Shown here: positions 41,981 to 50,217 of the stretch, piece by piece
Layout of the letters: each line of letters opens with the position of its first letter
How positions within the stretch are numbered: position 1 is the stretch's first letter
Source: Natronococcus sp. A-GB7
Lineage (GTDB): Archaea > Halobacteriota > Halobacteria > Halobacteriales > Natrialbaceae
DNA: 64,000 nt
Direction of reading: 5' to 3'
Assembly: GCF_029688865.1 (NCBI RefSeq)
Contig: NZ_JARUKV010000006.1
Span: forward strand, 1-64,000
Made by a program: the position numbers and the translations under genes
Notes under the pieces: model-generated
The model's input: the letters and a program-made list of their open reading frames with translations, nothing else
Told to the model about the DNA's origin: nothing
Databases searched by the model: none

Positions 41981-42934
41981 ATGGGATCCGGTTCACCGGC
42001 GACGACGCCGAACGCGCGCTCACTTCCGCCCGAGACCCTCGAAGCGCGGGTCGACGACCTCTGGGAGCGCTACGCCGACTGCGACCTCTGTGCGTACGAC
42101 TGCGGGGTCGACCGCACTGCCGGCCGCGTCGGCACCTGCCAGGTCGACGACACCGCGTACGTCTCGACGTACTTCCCACATTTCGGCGAGGAGGACTGCC
42201 TGCGCGGTCACAACGGGAGCGGAACGATCTTCCTCGCGAACTGTAACATGAAGTGCGTCTTCTGCCAGAACTTCGAGACCAGCCACGAGGCGCGCGGCGA
42301 GCCGGCGACGCCCGCGGAGATCGCCGAGATGGCCCTCGAGCTCGAGGCGAGGGGCTGTCACAACGTCAACTTCGTCTCCCCGACCCACCACTCCCCGCAC
42401 CTGGTCGAGGCCGTCCGGATCGCCACCGAGGCCGGACTGGATCTGCCGATCGTCTGGAACTGCGGGGGGTACGAGCGACCGGAGATCCTCGAGCGACTCG
42501 AGGGGATCGTCGATATCTACATGCCCGACGTGAAGTGGGGCGAGGACGCCGCTGCGGCGACGTACTCGAAGGCGCCGAACTACTGGTCGAACGTCACCGA
42601 CTCGCTGCGTGAGATGCACCGACAGGTCGGCGATCTCCGGCTCGACGACACCGGGCTCGCGACGGGCGGGCTCCTCGTGCGCCACCTCGTCATGCCCAAC
42701 CACGTCGAGAGCGCACAACGGGTGCTCGAGTTTCTCGCCGACGAGATTTCGACGAAGACGTTCGTCGACGTGATGGCGCAGTACCAACCCTACTACAAGG
42801 CGGCCGAAGCGGAGTTCTACGAGGAGATCAATCGTCCGATCACCGCCGACGAGTACGCTGCGGTGGTCGACCACGCCCGCGACGTCGGCCTCGAACGACT
42901 CTATCTCGACCGTTCGATGCTGGCCGAGCGCTAA
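41981..42934 (+). CDS. Radical SAM protein (PflX/PflA-like)
   Basis: 317 residues. The radical SAM cluster motif is CNMKCVFCQN, Cys88, Cys92 and Cys95 (Cx3Cx2C). Before it lies a second Cys set, CDLCAYDCGVDRTAGRVGTC (34-53), typical of the PflX group (COG1313). VWNCGGYERPEILERLEGIV, DIYMPDVKWG and LVRHLVMPNHV follow as barrel strands. These proteins are thought to be glycyl-radical activating or related Fe-S enzymes, but no target is known. Its last codon overlaps the convergent nucleotidyltransferase gene by 4 bases. Confidence 0.85.
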   Translation: MGSGSPATTPNARSLPPETLEARVDDLWERYADCDLCAYDCGVDRTAGRVGTCQVDDTAYVSTYFPHFGEEDCLRGHNGSGTIFLANCNMKCVFCQNFETSHEARGEPATPAEIAEMALELEARGCHNVNFVSPTHHSPHLVEAVRIATEAGLDLPIVWNCGGYERPEILERLEGIVDIYMPDVKWGEDAAAATYSKAPNYWSNVTDSLREMHRQVGDLRLDDTGLATGGLLVRHLVMPNHVESAQRVLEFLADEISTKTFVDVMAQYQPYYKAAEAEFYEEINRPITADEYAAVVDHARDVGLERLYLDRSMLAER

Positions 42935-43635
42935 TCGATCAGCTCTTCGGCCCGCTCGACGTCCTCGGGCGCGTTGATATTGATCCGTTCGCCCGGCAAC
43001 TCGACGGCGTCGACGTGTCGACCCGCCCGCGCCAACAGGCCGACGGCCTCGCTGAGTTCGTACTCGCCGCGGTCTGACGGCTGCGCGAGCGCGAGCGCGT
43101 GGAATATTTCGGGTGGCAGGACGTAACAGCCGGTCGTCACCAGCCGGGACGGCGGGTCGTCGGGCTTCTCGACGATCTCCCTGACCTGGCCGTCCTCGAC
43201 GTCGACGACGCCGGTTTCACGGGCCGTCTCGCGGTCGACCTTCTCGAGGAGCAATGCACCCTCCGCGTCGGTGGATTCGACGCGCTCGAGGGCTGGTCCG
43301 ATCCCGCCGTTGAAGACGTTGTCGCCGTTGAGGACGACGAACGGGCCGTCGACGTGTGGCTCCGCCAGCGAGACCGCGTGACCGAGCCCTCGTTGCTCGC
43401 GTTGGTGGAGGTAGCTGATCGGGATACCGGCGTAGGCGTCGCCGTAGCGGTCGACGATCGCCTCCTTGCGGTAGCCGACGACGACGAGGAGTTCGTCGAC
43501 GCCGGCCTCGAGCAGCGTCTCGAAGACGTGGGTGAGGATCGGTCGCCCGTCGACCTCGACGAGCCCCTTCGGTTTCTCGTCGGTCAGCGGACGCAGCCTC
43601 GTCCCTTCCCCGGCCGCGGGAACGACTCCCTTCAT
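42931..43635 (-). CDS. Sugar-1-phosphate nucleotidyltransferase
   Basis: 234 residues, a single catalytic domain. VVPAAGEGTRLRPLTDEKPKGL (about 4-25, nucleotide-binding), VLNGDNVF (metal Asp), VEKPDDPPSRLVTTGCYVLP and GEYELSEAV are the family signs. It is clearly related to the AglF-like protein at 56550 (shared KPKGLVEVD, VVVGY, HQREQ, GLGHA/GLAHA and PSDRGEYE). It makes a UDP- or dTDP-sugar from a sugar 1-phosphate. Its 5' region contains an IS200/IS605-like hairpin. No pathway genes are adjacent. Confidence 0.85.
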   Translation of the reverse strand: MKGVVPAAGEGTRLRPLTDEKPKGLVEVDGRPILTHVFETLLEAGVDELLVVVGYRKEAIVDRYGDAYAGIPISYLHQREQRGLGHAVSLAEPHVDGPFVVLNGDNVFNGGIGPALERVESTDAEGALLLEKVDRETARETGVVDVEDGQVREIVEKPDDPPSRLVTTGCYVLPPEIFHALALAQPSDRGEYELSEAVGLLARAGRHVDAVELPGERININAPEDVERAEELID

Positions 43636-43650
43636 GCGAACTCGTATCGC

Positions 43651-43680
43651 ACTCGCGGGGCTAAAGCCGTGGGCTTTCGT
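43651..43680 (-). mobile_element. IS200/IS605-type end remnant in the 5' region of the nucleotidyltransferase gene
   Basis: On the minus strand ACGAAAGCCCACGGCTTTAG continues CCCCGCGAGT. AAAGCC and GGCTTT (43663-43668 and 43672-43677) form a perfect 6-base stem with a 3-base loop, and the sequence resembles the CCCACGGCTTTAGCC ends common in IS200/IS605 and tnpB elements. No transposase frame is close. AT-rich DNA (43690-43735) follows. Assigned from memory of such ends. Confidence 0.4.
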
Positions 43681-43736
43681 CCAGCAGATTAGTAAGAAAA
43701 GAAGAAAGTATTTATTTCAATAGTTTTCAGTTTGAA

Positions 43737-43790
43737 TTGCAGCCGGCGGAGTCACCGACGCCGCACCCCATGCATCTCGGTCGGCTGCAA
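43737..43790. repeat. Inverted repeat between the nucleotidyltransferase gene and trxB
   Basis: TTGCAGCCG (43737-43745) and CGGCTGCAA (43782-43790) are perfect inverted repeats with a 36-base loop, 14 bases beyond the trxB stop. It could end the trx transcript or mark an old mobile-element end. Confidence 0.4.
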
Positions 43791-43803
43791 CTCCCCCACC
43801 GTT

Positions 43804-44856
43804 TTACTGCGCAGTCGGCTCCGCAAGGGCTCGAGACGCCGAGCGAACGGCCTGTGCCTCGAGCCACGCCTCGGCGTCGAGGGCGGCCATGCTCCCGGTA
43901 CCCGCCGAGGTCACCGCCTGGCGGTAGTCGGGATCCATCACGTCTCCCGCGCCGAAGACGCCCTCGAGCGCGGTCTCGGTCGTCATCCCCTCGCGGGTCT
44001 CCAGGTGGCCGGAGTCGTCGAGTTCGATCGCGGTGTCCTCGAGGAAGTCGGTGTTTGGAACGTGGCCGACGCCGTAGAAGATCCCGCCGACGTCGACGGT
44101 CTCTCGCTTGACCTCGGTCGTGGCCTCCGGCGCCGCGCTCCCCTCGAGCTTCTCCATCGGGTGACCGTCGGGATGGGAAACGAGCGTCGCGCCGGTGACG
44201 CCGTCATCCCGGGAGCCGTGGATCTCGAGGAGCTCCGCGTTCCAGCGGAAGGCGATCTTCTCGTGATCGCGAGCCCGCTGAGCCATCACCTCGGAAGCGC
44301 GCAGCTCGTCGCGTCGGTGGACGACCGTCACCGAGTCGGCGAACTTCGCGAGGAACAGCGCCTCCTCCATCGCCGAGTCGCCCCCGCCGATCACGAGGAC
44401 GTCGTCGCCGCGGTGGAAGGCGCCGTCGCAGGTCGCACACGTCGAGACGCCGTACCCCATCAGCTCGTCCTCGCCGTCGGCGCCGACCCAGCGGGCGCTG
44501 GCGCCGGTCGCGACGATCAGCGCTCGCGTTCGGACGAGGTCGCCGTTCGCGAGCTCGAGTTCGAACGGGCGGTCCTCGAGCTCTGCGTCCTCGACGGTGC
44601 CGTGGCGAAAGTCGGCGCCGAACCGTTCGGCCTGTTCCTTCCCGCGCTGGATCAGCTCCATCCCGCCGACGCCCTCGGGAAAGCCGAGGTAGTTCTCGAC
44701 GTCGGTGGTCAGGGTGAGCTGGCCGCCCGGTTCGGGTCCCTCGAGGACGAGGGGGTCGAGATCGGCCCGCGCGGCGTAGACGGCGGCCGAGAGACCGGCG
44801 ACGCCGGAGCCGACGATTACGACGTCGCGAACGGTTGCGTTCGAGTCCCCGCTCAT
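43804..44856 (-). CDS. trxB: Thioredoxin reductase
   Basis: 350 residues from the ATG at 44856. FAD site VVIVGSGVAGLSAAVYAARA (12-31); redox motif STCATCDGAF with Cys140 and Cys143; second dinucleotide site DVLVIGGGDSAMEEALFLAK; end GVFGAGDVMDPDYRQAVTSAG. The second fold keeps GGGDSA but the usual HRR motif is present as VVHRRDELRAS, which favours NADPH. It reduces thioredoxin in the cytoplasm. The start overlaps the trxA stop by 4 bases (ATGA), and thioredoxin comes first in the operon. About 40 residues of the middle are more acidic than in bacterial TrxB. Confidence 0.93.
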   Translation of the reverse strand: MSGDSNATVRDVVIVGSGVAGLSAAVYAARADLDPLVLEGPEPGGQLTLTTDVENYLGFPEGVGGMELIQRGKEQAERFGADFRHGTVEDAELEDRPFELELANGDLVRTRALIVATGASARWVGADGEDELMGYGVSTCATCDGAFHRGDDVLVIGGGDSAMEEALFLAKFADSVTVVHRRDELRASEVMAQRARDHEKIAFRWNAELLEIHGSRDDGVTGATLVSHPDGHPMEKLEGSAAPEATTEVKRETVDVGGIFYGVGHVPNTDFLEDTAIELDDSGHLETREGMTTETALEGVFGAGDVMDPDYRQAVTSAGTGSMAALDAEAWLEAQAVRSASRALAEPTAQ

Positions 44857-45212
44857 TCGGTGTAGCGCTCGATCAGGCTGCGGAGGCGGTCGGCCGGCAG
44901 GGCGCCGGTGTGCTGTTCGACCTGCTCGCCGTCGGCGAACATCAGCAGCGTGGGGACGCCGCGGACGCCGTAAGCGGCGGCGAGTTGCTGGTTGCTGTCG
45001 ACGTCGACTTTCGCGATCGTCGCGTCCGTTTCGGCAGCCAGCCCGTCGAGGACGGGCTCGAGCATCTGACAGGGGCCACACCAGTCGGCGTAGAAGTCCA
45101 CGAGTACGACGTCGCGGTCGCTCACGATCGTCTCGAGGTCGTCCTCGCCGTCGACGTAGAGCGGTTCGTTCGTCGGCCGGTCCGCCGAGGGACTGGTTGC
45201 ATCGGTTGTCAT
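44853..45212 (-). CDS. trxA: Thioredoxin
   Basis: 119 residues from the ATG at 45212. Chosen because a TATA box sits about 28 bases before it; the open frame continues 35 codons upstream without coding character. The first 25 residues are polar, then the thioredoxin fold: VVLVDFYADWCGPCQMLEPV with active site WCGPC (44-48), AKVDVDSNQQLAAAYGVRGV, and the cis-Pro GVPTLLMFADGE. It reduces protein disulphides and is recharged by TrxB, the next gene. Confidence 0.94.
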   Translation of the reverse strand: MTTDATSPSADRPTNEPLYVDGEDDLETIVSDRDVVLVDFYADWCGPCQMLEPVLDGLAAETDATIAKVDVDSNQQLAAAYGVRGVPTLLMFADGEQVEQHTGALPADRLRSLIERYTE

Positions 45213-45237
45213 CACGTTCACGTACGGGCCGGAGACG

Positions 45238-45245
45238 CTTAAAGG
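45238..45245 (-). promoter_or_regulatory. TATA box of trxA-trxB
   Basis: Minus-strand CCTTTAAG, about 28 bases before the trxA ATG; leaderless spacing. Confidence 0.6.
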
Positions 45246-45256
45246 TTTTGCAGGTC

Positions 45257-45274
45257 GTGTACAATACAGTACAC
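45257..45274. promoter_or_regulatory. Inverted repeat upstream of the trxA TATA box
   Basis: GTGTAC (45257-45262), spacer AATACA, GTACAC (45269-45274): a perfect 6-6-6 palindrome 11 bases upstream of the TATA box, in the place of an activator or repressor site. A related TGTAC/GTACA pattern is typical of small dimeric HTH proteins. Candidate operator. Confidence 0.5.
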
Positions 45275-45436
45275 CGCGGTCGCAGTTGAACACCTCCTGC
45301 TTCGAGGTTTTGACCACGTTCTGGCCACTATACAGCGAAATGTGCTATGGTTCGGGACCGTGTCCCGGTCGATAGCTCCTTCGAAATTGCACGTACTATG
45401 CAAAGAATTACGGGCGTCGAACTCGTCTCACGAACT

Positions 45437-45718
45437 ATGAGTGAACGATCCGAGACGGTTCGCGTCTGGCTGGTCGAGCGAACCTATTCCGACGACGAAC
45501 AGAATCTTATTATCCTGGTGTACGCGACGCCCGACGGCGAGCGGTACTTCCGGAAGGAGCGGGCGCTCACGAGTTCGACCGACGACCGACCGACGACGGC
45601 CGCGGTGACCGTCGCCCCGTCGAACCTCGGCGCCGTCGACGATCCGGAGCTCCGGGAGCAGTACGCGACGGAAGCGAGCCGGATGGCCGAGGTCCACGAG
45701 CCGGACGACGCGATCTAG
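45437..45718 (+). CDS. Small hypothetical protein
   Basis: 93 residues from the ATG at 45437. The frame runs back to 45347 (30 more residues, with another ATG at 45398). The core, MSERSETVRVWLVERTYSDD, then IILVYATPDGERYFRKERAL and a Thr-rich stretch, is a beta-alpha pattern with normal acidic composition; the last third, LREQYATEASRMAEVHEPDD, is a charged helix. No membrane segment. It is divergent from trxA and convergent with the antiporter. Function unknown. Confidence 0.6.
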   Translation: MSERSETVRVWLVERTYSDDEQNLIILVYATPDGERYFRKERALTSSTDDRPTTAAVTVAPSNLGAVDDPELREQYATEASRMAEVHEPDDAI

Positions 45719-45737
45719 CGGTCTTCGCTCCTGCCGA

Positions 45738-47591
45738 TCAGTCGTGTGGATGGAACCGCTTGACCGCGCGGTCGACCGCCTCCGTCCGCCCAAGGAAGGT
45801 GACCCGGTCGCCGTCGCGCAGCACGTGGTCGCCAGTCGGCACCTCGGTCTGCCCGTCGCCGTGGGTCACCAGCCCGACGAGACAGCCGTCGGGGATCTCG
45901 GCGTTGAGCTCGGCGATCGTCTTCCCGACGAGATCCGTCGCCGTCACCTCGATCTCCTGGACGTCACCCGTTCGGCCGAGTTCGTTCATCCACGCCGACA
46001 GCGACGGACGCTCGAGGACGTTCTCGAGCGACCACGCGGTCGCCATCGAGAGGTCGATCGCGCGGACGCCCAGCGATTCGAACGCCTCGACGTTGCCGGG
46101 CTGGTTGACCCGCGAGGCGACCGTCTCGACGTCGAAGCTGGTCCGTGCGAGCTGGCAGGCCAGCAGGTTTGCGTCGTCGTCAGGCGTCGTTGCGATAACG
46201 TTTTTCGCCTCGTCGATCCCCGCCCGCTCGAGGACGTCGGCGTCGGTGCCGTCGCCCTCGAGGGCGCGCAGTCCCCGTTCGCGGATCCGTTCGACCGCGT
46301 CCGGGTCCTCGTCGACGACGAGGACGTTCTCTCCGTCCCGTTCGAGCCGTTCTGCGAGGGAGAGGCCGACTCGTCCCCCGCCGATGATTATCGTACGCAT
46401 TGGTGAGACTCCGAGGTAGGTCGCGATCTGTCGTGCGAGGCCGGCCTGGAGGACGACCGTCGCGAAGATGATCAAGAAGACGGTACCAGCCAGCAGCTGG
46501 GCCTCCTGTGGCTGCCCGAGCGTCTGGAGTTCGACCGCAAACAGCGTCGCGACGCTCGCGGGGATGATCCCGCGGGGACCGACGGCGCTGAGAAAGAGCC
46601 GCTCGTCCCGCGTGAACCGCTCGCCGGTCGTCGCCAGATAGATCACCGCCGGCCGGAGCACGAGCGTGATCGCGACGACGACGGCGATCCCGGCGACCCC
46701 GAGGGTCGCGATGTCGCCGAAGTCGATCAGTGCCGCCAGCGCGACGAAGATAAACGAGAGGACGACGACCGAGAGATCGTCCAGGAAGTCGACGACGTCC
46801 TCGTGGTGGGGGAGGTCGACGTTGCCGAGCGCGAAGCCGGCCATCGCCGCGGCGGCGATCCCGGTCTCGCTCGCGAGCAGCTCCGCGCCGCCGTAGGCGA
46901 CGACGATTCCCGCGAGGACGACCAGTCGAGCGTGCAGCGGCGCGGTCCCGGGCGAGAGGTTGCCCCGGCTGAGAAACAGCCAGACGGCGCCGGCGACGGC
47001 GGCGCCGACGGCCAGTCCGATCGCCAGCCGACCCCCGAACTCGCCGAGGAGCCGCAGTGGACCGCCGTCGCTGGCGATCAACACCTCGAAGACGACGACG
47101 ACCAGGATCGCGGCGGTGACGTCGTTGAGCACGCCCTCGCCCTCGAGGACGGCCGCGACGTGATCCCGGACGGTGACGACCTGGAGGATGGGGCCGATCA
47201 CCGTCGGCCCGGTCGCGATCAGCAGGGCGCCGACCAGCAGGCCGACCTCGAGGCTCGTGTCGAGGAAGACGACGACGGCGGCCGCGGTTCCCAGCCAGGT
47301 GATCGCCGCGCCGACTGTCGTGAGCCGCAGTAGGGCCGTCGGGCTCTCCCTGAGCTTCTCGAGGCGGAGGTGGTAGCCCCCCTCGAAGAGGATGATCGCG
47401 ACGCTGACGCCGACCATCACGGGGAGTCCCTCGCCGAAGGTCGCCTGCGAGACGAGGCCGAGCCCCTCCGGACCGATCGCGACGCCCGCGAGGATCAGAA
47501 ACAGGACGCTCGGGATCCGAAGCCGATCCGCGAACACGCGGGAGGCGACCCCGAGCGCCAACACGACGGCGACGACGCCGATCAGCGTCAC
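45738..47591 (-). CDS. Monovalent cation:proton antiporter (CPA type) with TrkA-N and TrkA-C domains
   Basis: 617 residues from a GTG at 47591 (VTLIGVVAVVLALGVASRVF); the longer upstream frame overlaps the next gene's end and is Ser/Arg-rich. About 12 membrane segments with family motifs VLFLILAGVAIGPEGLG, GTAAAVVVFL, GALLIATGPTVIGPILQ and VGPRGIIPASVATLFAV. From about residue 400 a TrkA-N (RCK) domain begins, PMRTIIIGGGRVGLSLAERL with ENVLVVDEDPDAVERIRERG, then a TrkA-C domain. This couples Na+ or K+ export to proton uptake, gated by a nucleotide such as NAD. Important for salt and pH balance in halophiles. Confidence 0.9.
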   Translation of the reverse strand: MTLIGVVAVVLALGVASRVFADRLRIPSVLFLILAGVAIGPEGLGLVSQATFGEGLPVMVGVSVAIILFEGGYHLRLEKLRESPTALLRLTTVGAAITWLGTAAAVVVFLDTSLEVGLLVGALLIATGPTVIGPILQVVTVRDHVAAVLEGEGVLNDVTAAILVVVVFEVLIASDGGPLRLLGEFGGRLAIGLAVGAAVAGAVWLFLSRGNLSPGTAPLHARLVVLAGIVVAYGGAELLASETGIAAAAMAGFALGNVDLPHHEDVVDFLDDLSVVVLSFIFVALAALIDFGDIATLGVAGIAVVVAITLVLRPAVIYLATTGERFTRDERLFLSAVGPRGIIPASVATLFAVELQTLGQPQEAQLLAGTVFLIIFATVVLQAGLARQIATYLGVSPMRTIIIGGGRVGLSLAERLERDGENVLVVDEDPDAVERIRERGLRALEGDGTDADVLERAGIDEAKNVIATTPDDDANLLACQLARTSFDVETVASRVNQPGNVEAFESLGVRAIDLSMATAWSLENVLERPSLSAWMNELGRTGDVQEIEVTATDLVGKTIAELNAEIPDGCLVGLVTHGDGQTEVPTGDHVLRDGDRVTFLGRTEAVDRAVKRFHPHD

Positions 47592-47658
47592 GGGTGGGTA
47601 CCCGGACGTGGGTCGATCGGAACGGCGCGACGATCGGTCGCTCGCGCGAAGGCCATCG

Positions 47659-48684
47659 TTATCCCTTACTATCGGTCGCCGACTGTGTATCCGTTTCGGC
47701 TCCCTCGGCCGATACGAGCACCTGATAGAGGATGATCGAGGCGACGGCGAACGACGAGCCGACGAGCAGGACGACGCTGAGCACGTCGAGCGCGCCCGTT
47801 CCCAGCCAGTTGGCGAGCTCACTGAGTCCGATCCCGGCGCTGGCCAGCACCATCATGATCCCGAAGTAGACGATCACGTCGTCTTCCTCGACGATCGCGG
47901 TCGCCGCCGAACCGATGCGTGCGCCCAGCGCGCTGCCGACCAGCAGCAGGGAGACGACCGCGAGGTCGACGCCCCCGGACATCCCGTAGGTGAAGGTGCC
48001 GAACGCGCCCGAGAACAGTCCGGCGAACAGGCTCGTCCCGACGGCCGCGGTCAGGGGCGTCCCGATCAGATAGTAGATCGCGGGCATCCGGATGAACCCG
48101 CCGCCGACGCCGATCAGCCCCGAGATGAGACCGACGCCGCCGCCGGAGCCGAGGATCGTCCACAGCGAGGCCCGCCCGCCGGAGGTCAGCGAGAGCATCG
48201 GCGGCACCTCGTAGGACTGGATTTTCCGGGCGACCGGGGGGATCTCCTCGTCGCTGACTTCGTCGTCATCGTCCTCGGCGTCCTCGAGCCTGTAGGCCCG
48301 TCGCAGAAACAGGAGTCCGATCCCCGCCAGCAGGACGACGTACGCGACGCCGGTGACGAGTCCGGCGATCCCCAGGGCCTCGAGACCGAAGACGAGTCGA
48401 CTCCCGAGTTCGATCCCGATCGAGAGGACGACGAAGAGGAGGGCTCCGAGCCTGTAGTCGACCTGTCCGACGTCGTAGTGTTTCAACACGGCGATGACGG
48501 ACGTGCCGAAGTAAAACGCCAGGCCGCTACCGATCGCGACGGGCGCGGGGTAGCCCAGTATCAGCAGCGTCGGGGTGATCAGGAACGACCCGCCCATCCC
48601 GAAGAAGCCAAACAGCACGCCGACCGCGAAGCCGAAGCTCACGAACAGCGCCAGCAGGGCCGGGGAGAGGCCGAGTAGCTCCAT
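47659..48684 (-). CDS. TauE/SafE family membrane transporter
   Basis: 341 residues with about eight membrane segments in two repeats. FGFFGMGGSFLITPTLLILGYP (about 26-47) and GVGLISGLIGVGGGFIRMPAI (about 188-208) are the two TauE signatures, one per half. An acidic cytoplasmic loop (about 133-155) lies between. The family exports or imports sulfite, sulfoacetate and other sulfur or organic anions; substrate unknown. It begins 3 bases after the small membrane gene at 48688, so the two are co-transcribed. Confidence 0.88.
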   Translation of the reverse strand: MELLGLSPALLALFVSFGFAVGVLFGFFGMGGSFLITPTLLILGYPAPVAIGSGLAFYFGTSVIAVLKHYDVGQVDYRLGALLFVVLSIGIELGSRLVFGLEALGIAGLVTGVAYVVLLAGIGLLFLRRAYRLEDAEDDDDEVSDEEIPPVARKIQSYEVPPMLSLTSGGRASLWTILGSGGGVGLISGLIGVGGGFIRMPAIYYLIGTPLTAAVGTSLFAGLFSGAFGTFTYGMSGGVDLAVVSLLLVGSALGARIGSAATAIVEEDDVIVYFGIMMVLASAGIGLSELANWLGTGALDVLSVVLLVGSSFAVASIILYQVLVSAEGAETDTQSATDSKG

Positions 48685-48687
48685 CGG

Positions 48688-48840
48688 TTACGCGCTCGCG
48701 CTCGTAACTCGATCGATCAGCGGCGATGCAACTCGCTCGAGGATTCCGTAGCCGACGTAGAGGGCGACCGCTTGCAGGAAGACGACGCCGACGAGCGCCG
48801 TCGCCTGTGCGAGCGGCGGGAGACCGGCGAACTCGATCAT
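48688..48840 (-). CDS. Small membrane protein next to TauE (DUF7512-like)
   Basis: 50 residues read from the reverse complement: MIEFAGLPPLAQATALVGVV, then FLQAVALYVGYGILERVASP and a short polar tail ending SASA. One membrane helix (about 13-31) followed by an amphipathic part. I recall a haloarchaeal small-protein family (DUF7512) that sits before TauE genes; identification from memory. The stop is 3 bases from the TauE start, and the pair likely forms one complex. Confidence 0.6.
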   Translation of the reverse strand: MIEFAGLPPLAQATALVGVVFLQAVALYVGYGILERVASPLIDRVTSASA

Positions 48841-49200
48841 TCGTTTCGACCTCCGTTCGCTATGGGTTGTGTGCGCGTCATGGATTTCTACTCACTACTC
48901 ACTACCCGGGACGAGTGTATAACGCTTTTGGGATTGTAGAACAATATTACTGCAGAGAATCGCACGGATATCCAACGAGAATATTCCGGTACGTTACGGG
49001 AATATAGGGGTTCGGAGCGGATGGTTCGACGTCGCTTGAGCGGCGCAACCGAACGCGCTCTCGCGGAAGTCGGTACCCGGTAGTTTCGATTCGTCGCGTT
49101 CGTCCTCCTCGATTCGGTTCGTTCGTCATTCGTCGTTTTGACGAACGGTTGGTATTGGATTACCCAAACAATATTATAGCGCCGGCCCCGTACCACTGAT
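48841..49200. promoter_or_regulatory. Intergenic region with the UspA promoter
   Basis: 360 bases between divergent genes. AATATTATAG (49170-49179) lies about 27 bases before the ATG at 49201 and is its likely TATA box. CTCACTACTCACTAC (48891-48905) is a short direct repeat. The segment 48930-49160 is less G/C-rich than the coding DNA but shows no gene. Confidence 0.5.
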
Positions 49201-50037
49201 ATGAAAGCGGTACTCGCAACGGATCTCTCGGCGGCCAGCGAGGCGACGATCCGGAACGAAACCTGTCTCGACTGTCTCGGACGGATCGGTATCGAGGAGT
49301 TTCACCTCGTGACGGTCGTCCCGTCGAACGTCCACGCGGGAATGCCCGGTATCGACTTCGAGAAACGTCGAACGAAAGCGATCCGACGGTACAGTCGGGT
49401 GATCGAGGACGCCGGGTTCGACGTCGAAACCCACGTCGTTCGCGGCACGCCTCACCGACGGATCATCGGTATCGCCAACACCATCGGCGCGGGTCTCACG
49501 GTCGTCGGCTCTCGCGGGAAGAGCCCACTCGAGAACCGCGTCGTCGGGTCGACCGCGCGCAACCTCGCCCGGACGACCGAGACGCCGCTGCTGGTCAACC
49601 GGATCGAGCGCGGCGTCGACGACCCCGAGGTCGTCCGACAGCACCTCTTCCAGCGGATGCTGTACGCGACCGACTTCTCCGAGAACGCCGACCGCGCGTT
49701 CGAGACGTTCTCCTACCTGCGACACGCCACGCAGGAGGCGACGCTCGTCCACGTCGCTACCCCGAAGGATCCCGATCTCCCCGAGGGGGGCGACCCCGAG
49801 CCGCGACTGGGGGAGCTGGCAGCAGAGCTCGAGGACTGGGGGATCGACACCGAGACCGTCGTCAGGCAGGGCGACCCCGCCGAGGAGATCCTCGCTACGG
49901 AGGCCGCGGTGAACCCGACGACGGTGCTGGTCGGCTCGCGGGGACACAGCCGCCTCCGTCGACTGCTGCTGGGCAGCGTCTCCGAGGAGCTCGTCGCTCG
50001 AGCGACCGGGAACGTGATGCTCGTTCCGCCGGCGTAA
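49201..50037 (+). CDS. Tandem universal stress protein (two UspA domains)
   Basis: 278 residues in two halves. First UspA domain (1-140): MKAVLATDLSAASEATIRNE at the start and LTVVGSRGKSPLENRVVGSTARNLARTTETPLL, the ATP-binding GxRGKS...G9-type loop. Second domain (150-278): MLYATDFSENADRAFETFSY and VLVGSRGHSRLRRLLLGSVS. Both nucleotide loops look intact, so both may bind ATP. Such tandem proteins act in stress survival or as nucleotide-dependent regulators of transporters. It stands alone, with a leaderless promoter. Confidence 0.9.
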   Translation: MKAVLATDLSAASEATIRNETCLDCLGRIGIEEFHLVTVVPSNVHAGMPGIDFEKRRTKAIRRYSRVIEDAGFDVETHVVRGTPHRRIIGIANTIGAGLTVVGSRGKSPLENRVVGSTARNLARTTETPLLVNRIERGVDDPEVVRQHLFQRMLYATDFSENADRAFETFSYLRHATQEATLVHVATPKDPDLPEGGDPEPRLGELAAELEDWGIDTETVVRQGDPAEEILATEAAVNPTTVLVGSRGHSRLRRLLLGSVSEELVARATGNVMLVPPA

Positions 50038-50217
50038 GCGGGGACTTCGTCCGCTCGACGGGGTCCGAGCGAGATCCCTTCGGAGGAGCGTGCTTGCAAT
50101 AGAAGGGTGTGAGGTCCTGTAACGGTCGATCCATGTCGGAACCTTGAACTTGCCGTTGACGCAAAACGGGGTAGGACACGCGTTGCGATCCGCCGACGGG
50201 CGGTCCCCTCCGACACC

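Noticed and set aside
41563-41982. Minus-strand frame of 139 codons upstream of tctC
   Set aside because: Overlaps the tctC start and is Arg/Thr-rich with no homology I recognise.
48726-49196. Frames in the gap before the UspA gene on both strands
   Set aside because: One is a shadow of the small TauE partner, the other crosses the AT-rich promoter and has no coding character.
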